Positions 8,503-17,594 of a DNA stretch of 64,000 nt are shown here, piece after piece; position 1 is the stretch's first letter, and every line of letters begins with the position of its first letter. The notes beneath the pieces were generated by a model. The model did not search any database and was not told where the DNA came from. It saw only the letters and a program-made list of their open reading frames with translations. This stretch comes from Bradyrhizobium quebecense (GTDB taxonomy: Bacteria > Pseudomonadota > Alphaproteobacteria > Rhizobiales > Xanthobacteraceae): the NCBI RefSeq assembly GCF_013373795.3, contig NZ_CP088022.1, positions 6,386,001 through 6,450,000 of the forward strand, given 5' to 3'. The translations under genes and the position numbers were made by a program.

Positions 8503-9111
8503 ATGGGTTTACTCGACGTACTCAACGGCATGCAGAACGGGCCCCGCGGTCCCAGCGCGCCGAGCACACCATCCGACAGCTCCAGCAGCGGCGGCAGCGG
8601 AATGTCGCCGATGACCATGGCCATCCTGGCGTTGCTCGCCTGGAAGGCGGTCAAGCATTTCTCCGGCGGCCAGCCGGGCGCGACCGCCCCTCAGCCGACG
8701 CCGGCGCAAGCGCCATCACTCCCCGGCAACGTCACCGCGAGCCTGCCCGGCGGAGCCGGTGGTGGCGGGCTCGGTGATCTGCTCAAGGGCGGCCTTGGCG
8801 GCCTGCTCGCCGGCGGCGCAGCCGGCACCGTGCTCAGCGGCGGCCTCGGCGATCTGCTCAGCCAATTGCAGCAGAAGGGCCATGGCGACGCCGCCAATTC
8901 CTGGGTCAGCAACGGCCCCAACAAGCAGATCGCGCCCGGCGATCTCGCCAACGCGCTCGGCGCTGACCAGATCGACTCGCTGGCGTCGCAGAGCGGCATG
9001 TCGCGCGACCAATTGCTGCAGGGCCTGAGCCAGTATCTGCCCGACGCGATCAATCATCTGACGCCGGACGGCCGGCTGCCGAGCGGCGACGAGCTGAACG
9101 GCCGGCTTTAG
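8503..9111 (+). CDS. YidB-family (DUF937) protein
   Basis: 202 aa from the ATG at 8503, which has AGGAG 6 bp upstream. It starts MGLLDVLNGM, then a Ser/Gly/Pro-rich stretch and a short hydrophobic helix (MTMAILALLAWKAVKHF). A Gly-rich region follows with GGLGDLLKGGLGGLLAGGAA. The C-terminal YidB domain contains SWVSNGPNKQIAPGDLANAL and QLLQGLSQYLPDAINHLTPD. Function of the family is unknown. A GlsB/YeaQ-like gene follows on the same strand, 36 bp downstream. Confidence 0.87.
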   Translation: MGLLDVLNGMQNGPRGPSAPSTPSDSSSSGGSGMSPMTMAILALLAWKAVKHFSGGQPGATAPQPTPAQAPSLPGNVTASLPGGAGGGGLGDLLKGGLGGLLAGGAAGTVLSGGLGDLLSQLQQKGHGDAANSWVSNGPNKQIAPGDLANALGADQIDSLASQSGMSRDQLLQGLSQYLPDAINHLTPDGRLPSGDELNGRL

Positions 9112-9147
9112 CGCCAGCGTTGATTCCATCTGAGGAGGACGACAGTC

Positions 9148-9426
9148 ATGGGCGGCATCATCTGGGTCATCATCGTCGGCTTTGTCGCGGGGATCATCGC
9201 GCGGCTCCTGTCGCCGGGACCGAATAATCCAAACGGCTTTATTCTCACCACCGTGCTCGGTATCGCCGGCGCGTTTCTCGCGACCTTCATCGGCCAGGCC
9301 ATCGGCCACTACGGTCCTGAACAGGGCGCCGGCTTCATCACCGCCACGATCGGCGCGCTGGTGGTGCTGTTCATCTGGAACCGGCTGGTCGCGGCGCGCG
9401 TGATCCCGGATATCGGAAACCGGTGA
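9148..9426 (+). CDS. GlsB/YeaQ/YmgE-family stress-response membrane protein
   Basis: 92 aa, mostly hydrophobic, with three predicted membrane segments: IIWVIIVGFVAGIIARLL at 4-21, FILTTVLGIAGAFLATFIG near 32-50, and ATIGALVVLFIWNRLVAARV at the end. The short arginine-bounded loop with PGPNNPNGF matches the transglycosylase-associated family. GAGGAGGAC precedes the ATG. It probably forms a two-gene unit with the yidB-like gene, ended by the hairpin at 9455-9483. Confidence 0.9.
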   Translation: MGGIIWVIIVGFVAGIIARLLSPGPNNPNGFILTTVLGIAGAFLATFIGQAIGHYGPEQGAGFITATIGALVVLFIWNRLVAARVIPDIGNR

Positions 9427-9454
9427 CGGCGAAGCCGCACATTGGGTCAAAATC

Positions 9455-9483
9455 AAAATGCCCGGGCCTGGCCCGGGCATTTT
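9455..9483. terminator. Bidirectional intrinsic terminator
   Basis: AAAATGCCCGGGCC-T-GGCCCGGGCATTTT is a perfect 14-bp inverted repeat with A-rich and T-rich outer arms. It lies between the convergent GlsB-like and SDR genes and can serve both. Confidence 0.9.
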
Positions 9484-9520
9484 CGTTTCAGCAACTACCC
9501 TGAAGGCGTGGATTGCGACG

Positions 9521-10303
9521 TCACTGAATGAGATGCATGCCGGCGTCCATGCGGACGAATTCGCCGGTCATGTTGCTCGACGCCGGGCTCGCCAGGAAGC
9601 AGACGAGATTGGCGATATCTTCGGCCGTTGATGCGACCTTCAGCGGCACGCGCGCGACCACGGCATCACGCACCTGCTTGGCGCCCGCTTCGCCGCGCCC
9701 CTTGGTGAACCAGGGCGTATCGATATAGCCGGGGCACACGGTGTTGACGCGAATCAACGGCGCCAGGGCGCGCGCCAGCGACTGCGTCATGGTGTTGAGC
9801 GCGCCCTTGCTCGCGGCATAGGCGACCGACGAACCGCCGCCGGAAATGCCCGCGACCGAGGAAACGTTCACCACCGCCGAGGGACGGCCGGAGGCCTTTG
9901 CACCGATCTCGAGCAGCGCACGCGCGGCACGGACCATCTGGAACGGGCCGATGGTGTTGACGGCATAGATGCGCTGGAAATCCTCCGCCGTCAGGCCGTC
10001 GAGATCGTGATGCGGCACATGCTTCGTGGTGCCGGCATTGTTGACCAGTACGTCGAGACGGCCCCAGCCCTGCGCAGCGGCTGCGATCTTCTTGCAATCC
10101 TCATCGCGCGACACGTCGCCCTGCACCACCAGCACCTCGGCGCCCTGCTTGCGGCAGGCTTCCGCGGTCGCCTCGGCTTCCGCCTTGCTGTTGGAATAGT
10201 TGATGATGAGGCGCGCGCCCGGCGTGGCGAGGATTTGCGCGGTGGCGGCGCCGAGGCCCGATGCCGATCCCGTCACGATCGCGCACAAACCATCCTTGGA
10301 CAT
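9521..10303 (-). CDS. Short-chain dehydrogenase/reductase (SDR)
   Basis: 260 aa classical SDR. The cofactor motif TGSASGLG is at about residues 10-17, NNAGTTKHVPH near 89, catalytic Ser in VSSVAGISGGGSS near 145, and YAASKGALN (YxxxK) near 160. The start at 10303 is preferred over the Met two codons upstream because AGGA then lies 8 bp before it. It would oxidise an alcohol or reduce a ketone with NAD(P)(H). It is encoded on the same strand as, and downstream of, the lactonase gene, 104 bp apart, so the two may act on one substrate. Confidence 0.9.
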   Translation of the reverse strand: MSKDGLCAIVTGSASGLGAATAQILATPGARLIINYSNSKAEAEATAEACRKQGAEVLVVQGDVSRDEDCKKIAAAAQGWGRLDVLVNNAGTTKHVPHHDLDGLTAEDFQRIYAVNTIGPFQMVRAARALLEIGAKASGRPSAVVNVSSVAGISGGGSSVAYAASKGALNTMTQSLARALAPLIRVNTVCPGYIDTPWFTKGRGEAGAKQVRDAVVARVPLKVASTAEDIANLVCFLASPASSNMTGEFVRMDAGMHLIQ

Positions 10304-10407
10304 CTGCATTTTCCTTGTTGTTGTGAGCCAGATGAACTCCGGCGGTGGCATACCATATCGCGCGGGATGCCATCTGCAAACCGCGCCAAGGCTTCAGGTA
10401 CAGGCCC

Positions 10408-11169
10408 TCACATATACGCGTTCGGGCCCTTTTGCAGGCTGGCCCATTGCGCATCGTCATGGCCGCAGATGATCTTGACCCCGGATGCCTCGAGCCTGGC
10501 GATCTCGTCGAGCGAGTTCAGGAACTGGTCGACGTCAAGGCTGTTCCTCGGTGAGGTCCGCTGATCGAGATTGGCGCGCACACTGAGTGCGTCGGACGCG
10601 AGCAGATATTCACCGCTCTGATCCAGCTTGACCAGCGCGCCAGTCGTTCCCTTGGAATGTCCCGGCAGCGGCACCAGCGTCAGTTTGCCATCGCCGAACA
10701 CATCCATCTGCCGGTCGAAGATCTCCATCTTCAGCGGATGATCCCAATCCGCCTTGATGTATCCGCGATCGAACGCGTTATCCGCATTCGCGGCCTCGAC
10801 CTCGAGCGCGTGGACGAAGATCGTCGCCCTCTTGAAGAAGGCGTTGCAACCGCAATGATCGGTGTGCAGGTGAGAGCAGATCACCACGTCGATATCGTCG
10901 GGGCCAAGGCCAACCGCCTTCAGACTCGTCAGCACATGATCGTCCGCCGGCATGAGCGGACGCATGTATTTGGCGAGCGTGCCGAGCCGCCCTTCGGGAT
11001 CGGTCGCGACATCGGGATGGCATCCGGTGTCGAACAGCACATTGCCCTGCGTGTGCCGTAACAGCACGCAGGACACCGGAAGCTCGATCATCTCGCCGCG
11101 CGGCGCATCAGGCAGATAGGTCCGCTTCGACATCTGCAGACGGCCGCCCGACAACATGTGCATCTTCAT
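10408..11169 (-). CDS. N-acyl-homoserine-lactonase-like metallo-hydrolase
   Basis: 253 aa metallo-beta-lactamase fold enzyme. SHLHTDHCG (HxHxDH) near residue 106 is the dinuclear metal site; LVPLPGHSKGTTG near 168 and LLASDAL near 190 supply further ligands. A closing motif KIICGHDD is near 235. This order matches the AttM/AiiB group that opens acyl-homoserine lactones or gamma-butyrolactone. It starts 200 bp from and divergent to an acyl-CoA synthetase gene, with a perfect palindrome between them, so a catabolic role in lactone opening is as likely as quorum quenching. The substrate cannot be deduced. Confidence 0.85.
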   Translation of the reverse strand: MKMHMLSGGRLQMSKRTYLPDAPRGEMIELPVSCVLLRHTQGNVLFDTGCHPDVATDPEGRLGTLAKYMRPLMPADDHVLTSLKAVGLGPDDIDVVICSHLHTDHCGCNAFFKRATIFVHALEVEAANADNAFDRGYIKADWDHPLKMEIFDRQMDVFGDGKLTLVPLPGHSKGTTGALVKLDQSGEYLLASDALSVRANLDQRTSPRNSLDVDQFLNSLDEIARLEASGVKIICGHDDAQWASLQKGPNAYM

Positions 11170-11202
11170 CTCGCTATCCCCGTTTTTGGTTTCAAACTAC
11201 AT

Positions 11203-11223
11203 ATGAGTTTTATGGAAACTCAT
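11203..11223. promoter_or_regulatory. Palindromic operator between lactonase and acyl-CoA ligase
   Basis: ATGAGTTT-N5-AAACTCAT, a perfect 8-bp inverted repeat in a locally AT-rich region. It lies 33 bp upstream of the lactonase start and 7 bp upstream of the candidate -35 of the divergent operon. A candidate protein is the IclR regulator encoded within that operon; this is inferred. Confidence 0.6.
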
Positions 11224-11230
11224 AATCAAT

Positions 11231-11258
11231 TTGACAGCATATTATTCGTCCTTATAGC
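11231..11258 (+). promoter_or_regulatory. Candidate sigma-70-type promoter of the acyl-CoA ligase operon
   Basis: TTGACA at 11231-11236 and TATAGC at 11253-11258, 16 bp apart. The start codon at 11370 is about 105 bp further. The palindrome just upstream of the -35 is where an activator would sit. Confidence 0.5.
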
Positions 11259-11369
11259 TTCCGCGCAACGTCGTGATCGCATGACAAGTGCGCTCAACGA
11301 AGCACCCGGCTCTTTCGGATCGGCATCGTTGACATCGACCAGCGGCCGTCAAAGGGAAGTTTCGCCACG

Positions 11370-12998
11370 ATGTACACCGTGTTCAGCACGTTCGCTGCGA
11401 CATCAGATGCTGCGGCGTTCAGACCCTTCCTCTGCATTCCCGCCCGTCCCGACCGCGCATACTTTCCCGACGGCGTCGAACTGTCCTATGGCGACATCGC
11501 GCGGCAGGTCTGCGCATTGCGCGATCGATACCGCGCATCCGGCTTCGGCCACGGACACCGCGCCTGTCTGCTGCTGGAGAACCGGCCCGACTTCATCGTG
11601 CATTGGCTGGCGCTCAACGGCCTCGGCGTCTCGATCGTTCCGATCAACCCGGCCTATCGCGCGGCGGAAATCGAGTATTTGATCGCACATGCCGAGCCCG
11701 ACCTGATCGTCACGCTGCACGATCAGAAGGAGTTACAGAAGGCGCTGACCGGTGCGGTGCCCGTGCTCGAGGTGTCCGGCGACGATCTCGGCGCGAGCGT
11801 GACGCAGATTCCTGCCCGGCGGCCACCACCGCGCATTGGCGAGCCGGGCAGCGAGACCGAGGCCGCGCTGCTCTACACGTCGGGCACGACGGCGCGTCCG
11901 AAGGGCTGCATCCTGACCAATGAATACGTGGTCTCGACCGGTCGCTGGTACGTCAGCCACGGCGGCGAGGCGACGTATCATGCCGGAACGGAGCGTCTCT
12001 ACAGCCCGCTGCCGCTGTTCCACATGGCCGGCCTGACGCTGACGCCGATCGCGATGATGCTGACCGGCGGCTGCCTGATCCTGCCGGAGCGCTTCAACGC
12101 GAAATTGGCCTGGCGCGACATCGTCTCCTGCCATGCAACCGTGCTGCACTATCTCGGCGTGATCGTCGCGGCCCTGCTCGCCCAGCCGGAGACGCCGGAC
12201 GAGAAAATTCATGCGCTGCGGTTCTCGATGGGCGTCGGCGCCAATCCCGAGCAGCGCGCGCGAGCCCGCGAGCGTTTCGGCATCCCCTTCGTCGAGGGCT
12301 GGGGCATGACGGAGACCGGACGCAGTCCATTCAACACGGTCGAGCCGCGCCATCTGGAGACCAACACGATCGGCCGCAGCGTGCCCGGCCTCGAAATGAT
12401 CATCCTCGATGCCGACGGCGATGCGCTGCCGCCGGGCACGGTCGGCGAACTCTGCGTACGCCATTCGGAAGCGACGCCACGGCGCGGCTTCTTCTCGGGC
12501 TATCTCAGGGATCCCGAGGCCACCGAGCAGGCCTGGCGCGGCGGTTGGTTTCACACCGGCGACAGCGCCTGGCAGCACGATGACGGCGCGTTCGTATTCG
12601 TCGACCGGCTGAAGCATCTGGTTCGCCGCGCCGGGGAAAACATCTCGGCGGCGGAGATCGAGGCCGTCTTGACAACATCCGACCTGGTCAAACAGGCGGC
12701 GGTCGTTGCCGCGCGCGATCCGATCCGCGACGAAGAGGTTGCGGCCTTCATCGTGATCAACGACGGCGGCGCCGCTGCTTCGCGCGCGCTCGCTCAGGAG
12801 ATCTTCCATTTCTGCCGCGAGCGCCTCGCGCCATTCAAGCTGCCGGCGTGGATCGCCTTCGTCACCGACCTGCCGCTGACCTCGACCAACAAGATCCAGA
12901 AGCACACGCTGCTCGGCACGGACAAGAACCCGCAGGCGCATCCTGACATGATCGACCTGCGGCAAGAAAAGACCAACGCCATAAGGCAATCGAACTAG
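11370..12998 (+). CDS. AMP-binding acyl-CoA synthetase/ligase
   Basis: 542 aa ANL-superfamily enzyme: ATP-dependent activation of a carboxylic acid to its CoA thioester. The phosphate-binding loop YTSGTTARPKG is at 169-179, the GWGMTETG motif near 310, the TGD and RLKHLVRRAGENIS hinge near 392-410, and the C-terminal lysine region LPLTSTNKIQKHTLL near 507. It resembles crotonobetaine/carnitine- or benzoate-type ligases more than long-chain enzymes, but the substrate is open. It is the first gene of an operon running through a binding protein, an OYE-type reductase and an IclR regulator, and probably on to two acyl-CoA dehydrogenases. Confidence 0.9.
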   Translation: MYTVFSTFAATSDAAAFRPFLCIPARPDRAYFPDGVELSYGDIARQVCALRDRYRASGFGHGHRACLLLENRPDFIVHWLALNGLGVSIVPINPAYRAAEIEYLIAHAEPDLIVTLHDQKELQKALTGAVPVLEVSGDDLGASVTQIPARRPPPRIGEPGSETEAALLYTSGTTARPKGCILTNEYVVSTGRWYVSHGGEATYHAGTERLYSPLPLFHMAGLTLTPIAMMLTGGCLILPERFNAKLAWRDIVSCHATVLHYLGVIVAALLAQPETPDEKIHALRFSMGVGANPEQRARARERFGIPFVEGWGMTETGRSPFNTVEPRHLETNTIGRSVPGLEMIILDADGDALPPGTVGELCVRHSEATPRRGFFSGYLRDPEATEQAWRGGWFHTGDSAWQHDDGAFVFVDRLKHLVRRAGENISAAEIEAVLTTSDLVKQAAVVAARDPIRDEEVAAFIVINDGGAAASRALAQEIFHFCRERLAPFKLPAWIAFVTDLPLTSTNKIQKHTLLGTDKNPQAHPDMIDLRQEKTNAIRQSN

Positions 12999-13013
12999 AG
13001 GAAACCAAGGACA

Positions 13014-14231
13014 ATGACATCGAGTTACGGATGGCTCGCCGCGAGCGCTGCATTGCTGACGGCCACCTTCGCAGCCACTCCATCCCGCGCGCAGATCTCC
13101 GACGACATGGTGAAGATCGGCGTGCTGACCGATCACGCCGGTCTCTATGCCGACGCTGCCGGCCCCGGAGCGGTCGAGGCGGTCCGGATGGCGATCGCGG
13201 ATTTCGGCGGCAAGGTGTTGGGCAAGCCGATCACGATGGTCGATGCCGACCACCAGAACAAGGCCGACATCGGCGCCGGCATCGCGCGGCGCTGGTATGA
13301 GCAGGAGAATGTCGACGTCATCGTCGATTTCGCCAATTCCGCCGTCGCCTTCGCCGTGCTCGAACTCACCAAGCAGAAGAACAAGGCGATGCTGGTGTCG
13401 TCGGCCGGCTCCTCCGATCTGACCGGAAAGGGCTGCTCGGCCAATTCGGTGCAATGGACCTACAACACCTATGCGCTCGCCAACAGCACGGTTCGGGCGC
13501 TGGCCAAGGAAGGTGCAAAGAGCTGGTACTTCGTCACGGTCGACTACGCTTTCGGGCACGCCCTGCGCAACGATGCAGCCAAGACCGTGGAGAAGGTCGG
13601 CGGCAGCATCGCCGGCGAGGTGCGGCATCCGCTCAACAGCATGGATTTCTCGTCCTATCTGCTGCAAGCCCAGAGCTCGAAGGCGGACGTGATCGCCTTT
13701 GCCAACACCGGCGGCGATCTCGCCAATTCGATCCGGCAGGCGCAGGAATTCGGGCTGGCGCAGCAGCAGAAGCTGGCAGCCTTCTTGATGCAGACCAGCG
13801 ACATCCACGCGATCGGCCTGCAGGCCGCCCAGGGTTTGCAGCTCGCGACCGCCTTCTATTGGGATCTCGACGACAAGACCCGCGACTTCGCCGCGCGCTT
13901 CATGGCCAAGACCAACAAGCGGCCGACCATGGTGCAGGCCGGTCTCTACTCGGCGGTCATGAACTATCTCAAGGCAATCGAGAAGTCCGGCACCGACGAC
14001 GGCCCCAAGGTGATCGCGCAGATGAAGGACATGCCGATCGACGACTTCTTTGCCCGCAATGCATTCCTGCGCGAGGACGGCCAGCTAATCCACGACATGT
14101 ATCTCGTGCAGGTGAAATCGCCGGCGGAATCCAAGGGCGCCTGGGACTACGAGAAGCTGGTTCAGGTGATCCCGGGCAAGGAGGCATTTGCGACGCCTGA
14201 GGAGAGCGCATGCCCACTGCTGAAGAAATGA
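13014..14231 (+). CDS. ABC transporter periplasmic substrate-binding protein (LivJ type)
   Basis: 405 aa with a signal peptide (SYGWLAASAALLTATFAATP, cleaved near SRA-Q). The mature protein starts ISDDMVKIGVLTDHAGLYAD, the usual opening of branched-chain-amino-acid-type (HAAT) binding proteins. It has the VDYAFGHAL and SSYLLQAQSSKADVIAFANT blocks of the Peripla_BP_6 fold. It lies 15 bp after the acyl-CoA ligase. Proteins of this type in alphaproteobacteria often bind aromatic or other carboxylates rather than amino acids. No permease or ATPase gene is next to it, so it must share a transporter encoded elsewhere. Confidence 0.9.
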   Translation: MTSSYGWLAASAALLTATFAATPSRAQISDDMVKIGVLTDHAGLYADAAGPGAVEAVRMAIADFGGKVLGKPITMVDADHQNKADIGAGIARRWYEQENVDVIVDFANSAVAFAVLELTKQKNKAMLVSSAGSSDLTGKGCSANSVQWTYNTYALANSTVRALAKEGAKSWYFVTVDYAFGHALRNDAAKTVEKVGGSIAGEVRHPLNSMDFSSYLLQAQSSKADVIAFANTGGDLANSIRQAQEFGLAQQQKLAAFLMQTSDIHAIGLQAAQGLQLATAFYWDLDDKTRDFAARFMAKTNKRPTMVQAGLYSAVMNYLKAIEKSGTDDGPKVIAQMKDMPIDDFFARNAFLREDGQLIHDMYLVQVKSPAESKGAWDYEKLVQVIPGKEAFATPEESACPLLKK

Positions 14232-14289
14232 TGCTCTCACGAATTCGCAAGACCACAGGCAAGAAATCACAAGCAAGGCTGGACATCGC

Positions 14290-15423
14290 ATGACCGAACT
14301 GCCGCTGCTCTTCACTCCGCTGCAACTCCGCGACCTCGAACTGAAGAACCGGATCATGGTCTCGCCGATGGCGACCTATTCGGCGCAGGACGGGCGCGCC
14401 ACCGATTGGCACACGGCGCATATCGGCAAGCTCGCCGCCGGCGGCGCCGGTCTCGTGTTCGTCGAGCAGAGCTCGGTGAACGTCCAGGGACGCATCACCC
14501 ATGGATGCCTCGGCATCTGGGATGATACGCACATCGCGGATCATGCCGCCCTCGCCGCGCTGATCCACAGCTTCAACGCCAAGGCCGCGATCCAGATCGC
14601 ACATGGCGGCCGGAAGGGCTCGGCGCAGCGGCCGTGGGAAGGCGGCAATCCGCTCGGCGAGGCCGATATCAAGGCGCGTGGCGAAGGCCCGTGGCAGATC
14701 GCGGCCTCGAGCGGCATTCCCTTCGACGACGGCTGGCCGGCACCGCAGATGCTGACTTCAGAGCAGATCGATACCCTAGTCGACGACTACCGCCAGGCGT
14801 TTCGCCGCGCCAGGGCCGCCGGTTACGACGTCATCGAGCTGCACTGCGCGCACGGCTATCTGATGCACTCGTTCCTGTCGCCGCTCGCCAACAACCGCAA
14901 CGACGCGTATGGCGGGTCGCGCGAAAATCGCATGCGCCTGCCGCTGCGGATCGCTGCGATCATGCGCGAGGAATGGCCGGATCATCTGCCAGCCTTCGTC
15001 CGCATCTCGTCGGTCGACGGCGTCGACATCGGCTGGTCGATCGAGGACTCGATCGCATTTGCCACCGAGCTGAAGGCGATCGGGATCGACATGGTGGACT
15101 GCTCATCGGGCGGCATGAAGCTGCCGCGCGGCAACTCGCTGGTGTCGCGCACCCCGGGCTTCCAGGTGCCGTTCGCCGAGCGCATCCAGAAGGAGGCCGG
15201 CATGCCGACGGTCGCGGTCGGGCTGATCCGCGAACCGGATTACGCGGAAGCCATCTTGCGGGACGGCAAGGCGACGCTTATTGCACTCGGCCGCGAACTG
15301 CTGTGGAATCCGAACTGGCCCGCGCAGACGGCGCTGGCGCTCGGATGCGATCCGGAGTGGACCAGCTGGCCCGAGCAATACGGCTGGTGGCTGAAGCGGC
15401 GGGTGGCACAGCAGGGACGATAG
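14290..15423 (+). CDS. Old-yellow-enzyme-type NADH:flavin oxidoreductase
   Basis: 377 aa FMN-dependent TIM-barrel ene-reductase. It starts with LFTPLQLRDLELKNRIMVSP, continues with IQIAHGGRKGS near 100 and HCAHGYLMHSFLSP near 182. NNRNDAYGGSRENRMRLPLR near 197 is a family block, and the phosphate-binding region VAVGLI...ALGRELL is near 305-335. This pattern belongs to the YqjM/xenobiotic-reductase group that reduces activated C=C bonds. In an operon with an acyl-CoA ligase and acyl-CoA dehydrogenases it could saturate an alpha,beta-unsaturated acid, lactone or enone intermediate. Confidence 0.93.
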   Translation: MTELPLLFTPLQLRDLELKNRIMVSPMATYSAQDGRATDWHTAHIGKLAAGGAGLVFVEQSSVNVQGRITHGCLGIWDDTHIADHAALAALIHSFNAKAAIQIAHGGRKGSAQRPWEGGNPLGEADIKARGEGPWQIAASSGIPFDDGWPAPQMLTSEQIDTLVDDYRQAFRRARAAGYDVIELHCAHGYLMHSFLSPLANNRNDAYGGSRENRMRLPLRIAAIMREEWPDHLPAFVRISSVDGVDIGWSIEDSIAFATELKAIGIDMVDCSSGGMKLPRGNSLVSRTPGFQVPFAERIQKEAGMPTVAVGLIREPDYAEAILRDGKATLIALGRELLWNPNWPAQTALALGCDPEWTSWPEQYGWWLKRRVAQQGR

Positions 15424-15425
15424 CG

Positions 15426-16277
15426 ATGCCGGTGGCGAAGAAAGATGCAGCGAAAGCCGGCGCGGCCGCCGGCCCGCGGTCTTTCGACGGCCCCGATTTC
15501 CCCGGCGATACTTCGCGCGACCTGCCGAAGATGGACAATGCGGTCAAGTCGGCGCGGCGGGTGTTCGACGTGCTCGAATTCTTCGAGGAGCACCAGCGCG
15601 CAGCTTCCGCCATCGAGGTCGCAGCTGCGCTCAAATTCCCGCAGTCCAGCACCTCGGCGCTGATGCGGACGATGACCGCGTTCGGCTATCTGCATTACGA
15701 CACCAGCCGCCGCACTTATATCCCGACGCCGCGGATATCGATGCTGGGGCACTGGCTGAGCCCGGCGCTGTTCACGCGGGGGCGCCTGATCAATTTGATG
15801 AACGAACTCTCCGAGAAAACCGGGGAGACCATCATGCTCGCGGTACGCAACGGGCTCAGCGCGCAATATGTCCATATCGTTCAGGCCAGACTGCCAATGC
15901 GGCTCTATGTCAAGGCCGGAACGCTGCGGCCGCTGGCGCGATCCGCATCGGGTTACGCGCTGCTGTCGGCCTATCCGGACAAGGAGGTACGCCGCCTGGT
16001 GCGCCTGATCAACGCCAACGAGCCGCGACCCGATCGGCAGATCGACATCAAGGCCTTGCTGCTGGAGCTGAAGAAGGTCCGCGCCAAGGGGCATGCCTTC
16101 TCGCTCGGCCTGGTCACGCCGGGCGCGGGCGCCGTTGCCATGAACCTGCCGCCATCAGCGGAATCGAACGAGCCGCTGGTGCTGTGCGTGGCCGGACTGA
16201 ACGACGCGCTGGTCACCCAGGAGACCGAGTTCGCCGACCTGATGCGGAAGGCGATCGAGTTTCATCTGGCGGACTGA
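15426..16277 (+). CDS. IclR-family transcriptional regulator
   Basis: 283 aa, ATG two bases after the OYE stop. The winged-helix domain covers residues 37-100 (AVKSARRVFDVLEFFEEHQR, then SSTSALMRTMTAFGYLHYD). The effector domain covers about 115-280 with the family segments ETIMLAVRNGLSAQYVHIVQ and ARSASGYALLSAYP. Embedded in the catabolic operon, it most likely controls it. Candidate operators are the palindrome at 11203-11223 or sites in the 230-bp gap that follows. IclR proteins can activate or repress. Confidence 0.92.
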   Translation: MPVAKKDAAKAGAAAGPRSFDGPDFPGDTSRDLPKMDNAVKSARRVFDVLEFFEEHQRAASAIEVAAALKFPQSSTSALMRTMTAFGYLHYDTSRRTYIPTPRISMLGHWLSPALFTRGRLINLMNELSEKTGETIMLAVRNGLSAQYVHIVQARLPMRLYVKAGTLRPLARSASGYALLSAYPDKEVRRLVRLINANEPRPDRQIDIKALLLELKKVRAKGHAFSLGLVTPGAGAVAMNLPPSAESNEPLVLCVAGLNDALVTQETEFADLMRKAIEFHLAD

Positions 16278-16508
16278 ACGAATGTCGCCGGCCAATTTAC
16301 TTCCGCGCGTGGCATACAAACCGAGGCGGTCGAAAGTTCACTATGCGGAATTCGCGCGCCCGGTCCGGCTTCATGCCGTCTGTGCAAGTGGCCCTGCGGG
16401 CAACGCTTGTCACGGCTATGGCTTTTCCGCATCATTGAGCGCAAGACAACATCGCAAGCAGGGCATGGCCGAACGGCCAACCCCAAGCCAATCAACACGA
16501 GGAACGCT

Positions 16509-17576
16509 GTGGCGGAGAGTGAGAACATCGTCGCCGAGACCGCGGAAAAGATTTTCGCCGATCTCGCGGATGCCCAAACCATCAATCACGACAAGCACGG
16601 CGCATGGAAGGCGCCGCTGTGGCGGGCGCTGACCGAAGCCGGCCTGCCGCTGTCCTGGGTGCCAGATGATCTCGGCGGTTCCGGCGCCAGTCTCGCGGAA
16701 GGTTTCAGCGTCCTCAGCGTCGCCGGGCGGCATGCGATTGCTGTTCCGCTGGCCGAAACAATGCTGGCCGGCTGGCTGCTGACGCAAGGCAAGATCACCT
16801 CCCCGGAAGGCGAGATGACCGTGCTGCCGGCAAGCCCGAAGGACCGCGTCACGGTTGGCGCCGACGGCTCGCTCTCGGGCCGTGCCCGCGGCGTGCCGTT
16901 CGCGAAAGACGCAAAACATTTCGCCGTGCTGGCTGATGGCAGTGGCGGCATCTCGATCGCGCTGGTCGACGCCGCGAAGTGCCGGATCGAATCCGGCATC
17001 GGGCTTGGCGGCGACCACAACGACACCGTCACGCTCGACAAGGTGCAGCCGGTCACGACCCGGCCGGCGCCCAAGGGCTTTGACCAGACCACGCTGATGC
17101 TGATGGGCGGCGTGGTGCGGTCGCTGCAGATCGCAGGCGCCCTGGAATCGATGCTCGACATTTCTGTGCGCTATTCCAACGAGCGCGTCGCCTTCGAGAA
17201 GAAGATCTCCAAGTTCCAGGCGGTGCAGCACAACCTCGCCCGTCTCGCCGGCGAGTCCGCCGCGGCGCTGGCTGCCGCGACTTCCGCGGCTGACACCATC
17301 GCGAGCGCGGCATCGCTCGACAATGACGCGGTGTTCCTTGAAGCCGCCTCGGCAAAAATCCGTTGCTCGGAAGCGGCCGAGAAAGGCAGCGGCATCGCCC
17401 ACCAGGTGCATGGCGCGATCGGCTTCACCATCGAGCACATCCTGCACCGCTACTCGCTGCGCGCCTTGGCGTGGCGCGACGATTTCGGCTCGGAGAGCTA
17501 CTGGGCGGTGGAGCTCGGCAAGCTCGTCGCCGAGCGTGGCGCCGATGAATTGTGGCCGTTGGTGGCTTCGCGCTGA
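16509..17576 (+). CDS. Acyl-CoA dehydrogenase family protein (short, FadE-like subunit)
   Basis: About 355 aa from the GTG at 16509, preceded by GAGGAA. A start in the frame further upstream is possible but that part looks non-coding. The body has the ACAD N-terminal helices (LWRALTEAGLPLSWVPDDLG), a shortened beta domain, and the C-terminal helical domain ISVRYSNERVAFEKKISKFQ, AVQHNLARLAGESAAAL and HQVHGAIGFTIEHILHRYSL. It forms a pair with the next acyl-CoA dehydrogenase, 18 bp away. Such paired genes encode heteromeric dehydrogenases in steroid and cyclic-acid degradation. Confidence 0.88.
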   Translation: MAESENIVAETAEKIFADLADAQTINHDKHGAWKAPLWRALTEAGLPLSWVPDDLGGSGASLAEGFSVLSVAGRHAIAVPLAETMLAGWLLTQGKITSPEGEMTVLPASPKDRVTVGADGSLSGRARGVPFAKDAKHFAVLADGSGGISIALVDAAKCRIESGIGLGGDHNDTVTLDKVQPVTTRPAPKGFDQTTLMLMGGVVRSLQIAGALESMLDISVRYSNERVAFEKKISKFQAVQHNLARLAGESAAALAAATSAADTIASAASLDNDAVFLEAASAKIRCSEAAEKGSGIAHQVHGAIGFTIEHILHRYSLRALAWRDDFGSESYWAVELGKLVAERGADELWPLVASR

Positions 17577-17594
17577 GCTCAGGACAGAGACATC

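Noticed and set aside
11733..13808. Long minus-strand open frame of about 690 codons
   Set aside because: It lies antisense to the acyl-CoA ligase and binding-protein genes; the high GC content removes stops in this frame. The sequence is rich in Arg, His and Asp without any family motif.
14634..15425. Upstream extension of the IclR frame
   Set aside because: The extension is the OYE gene read in another frame. The regulator starts at ATG 15426, right after the OYE stop.
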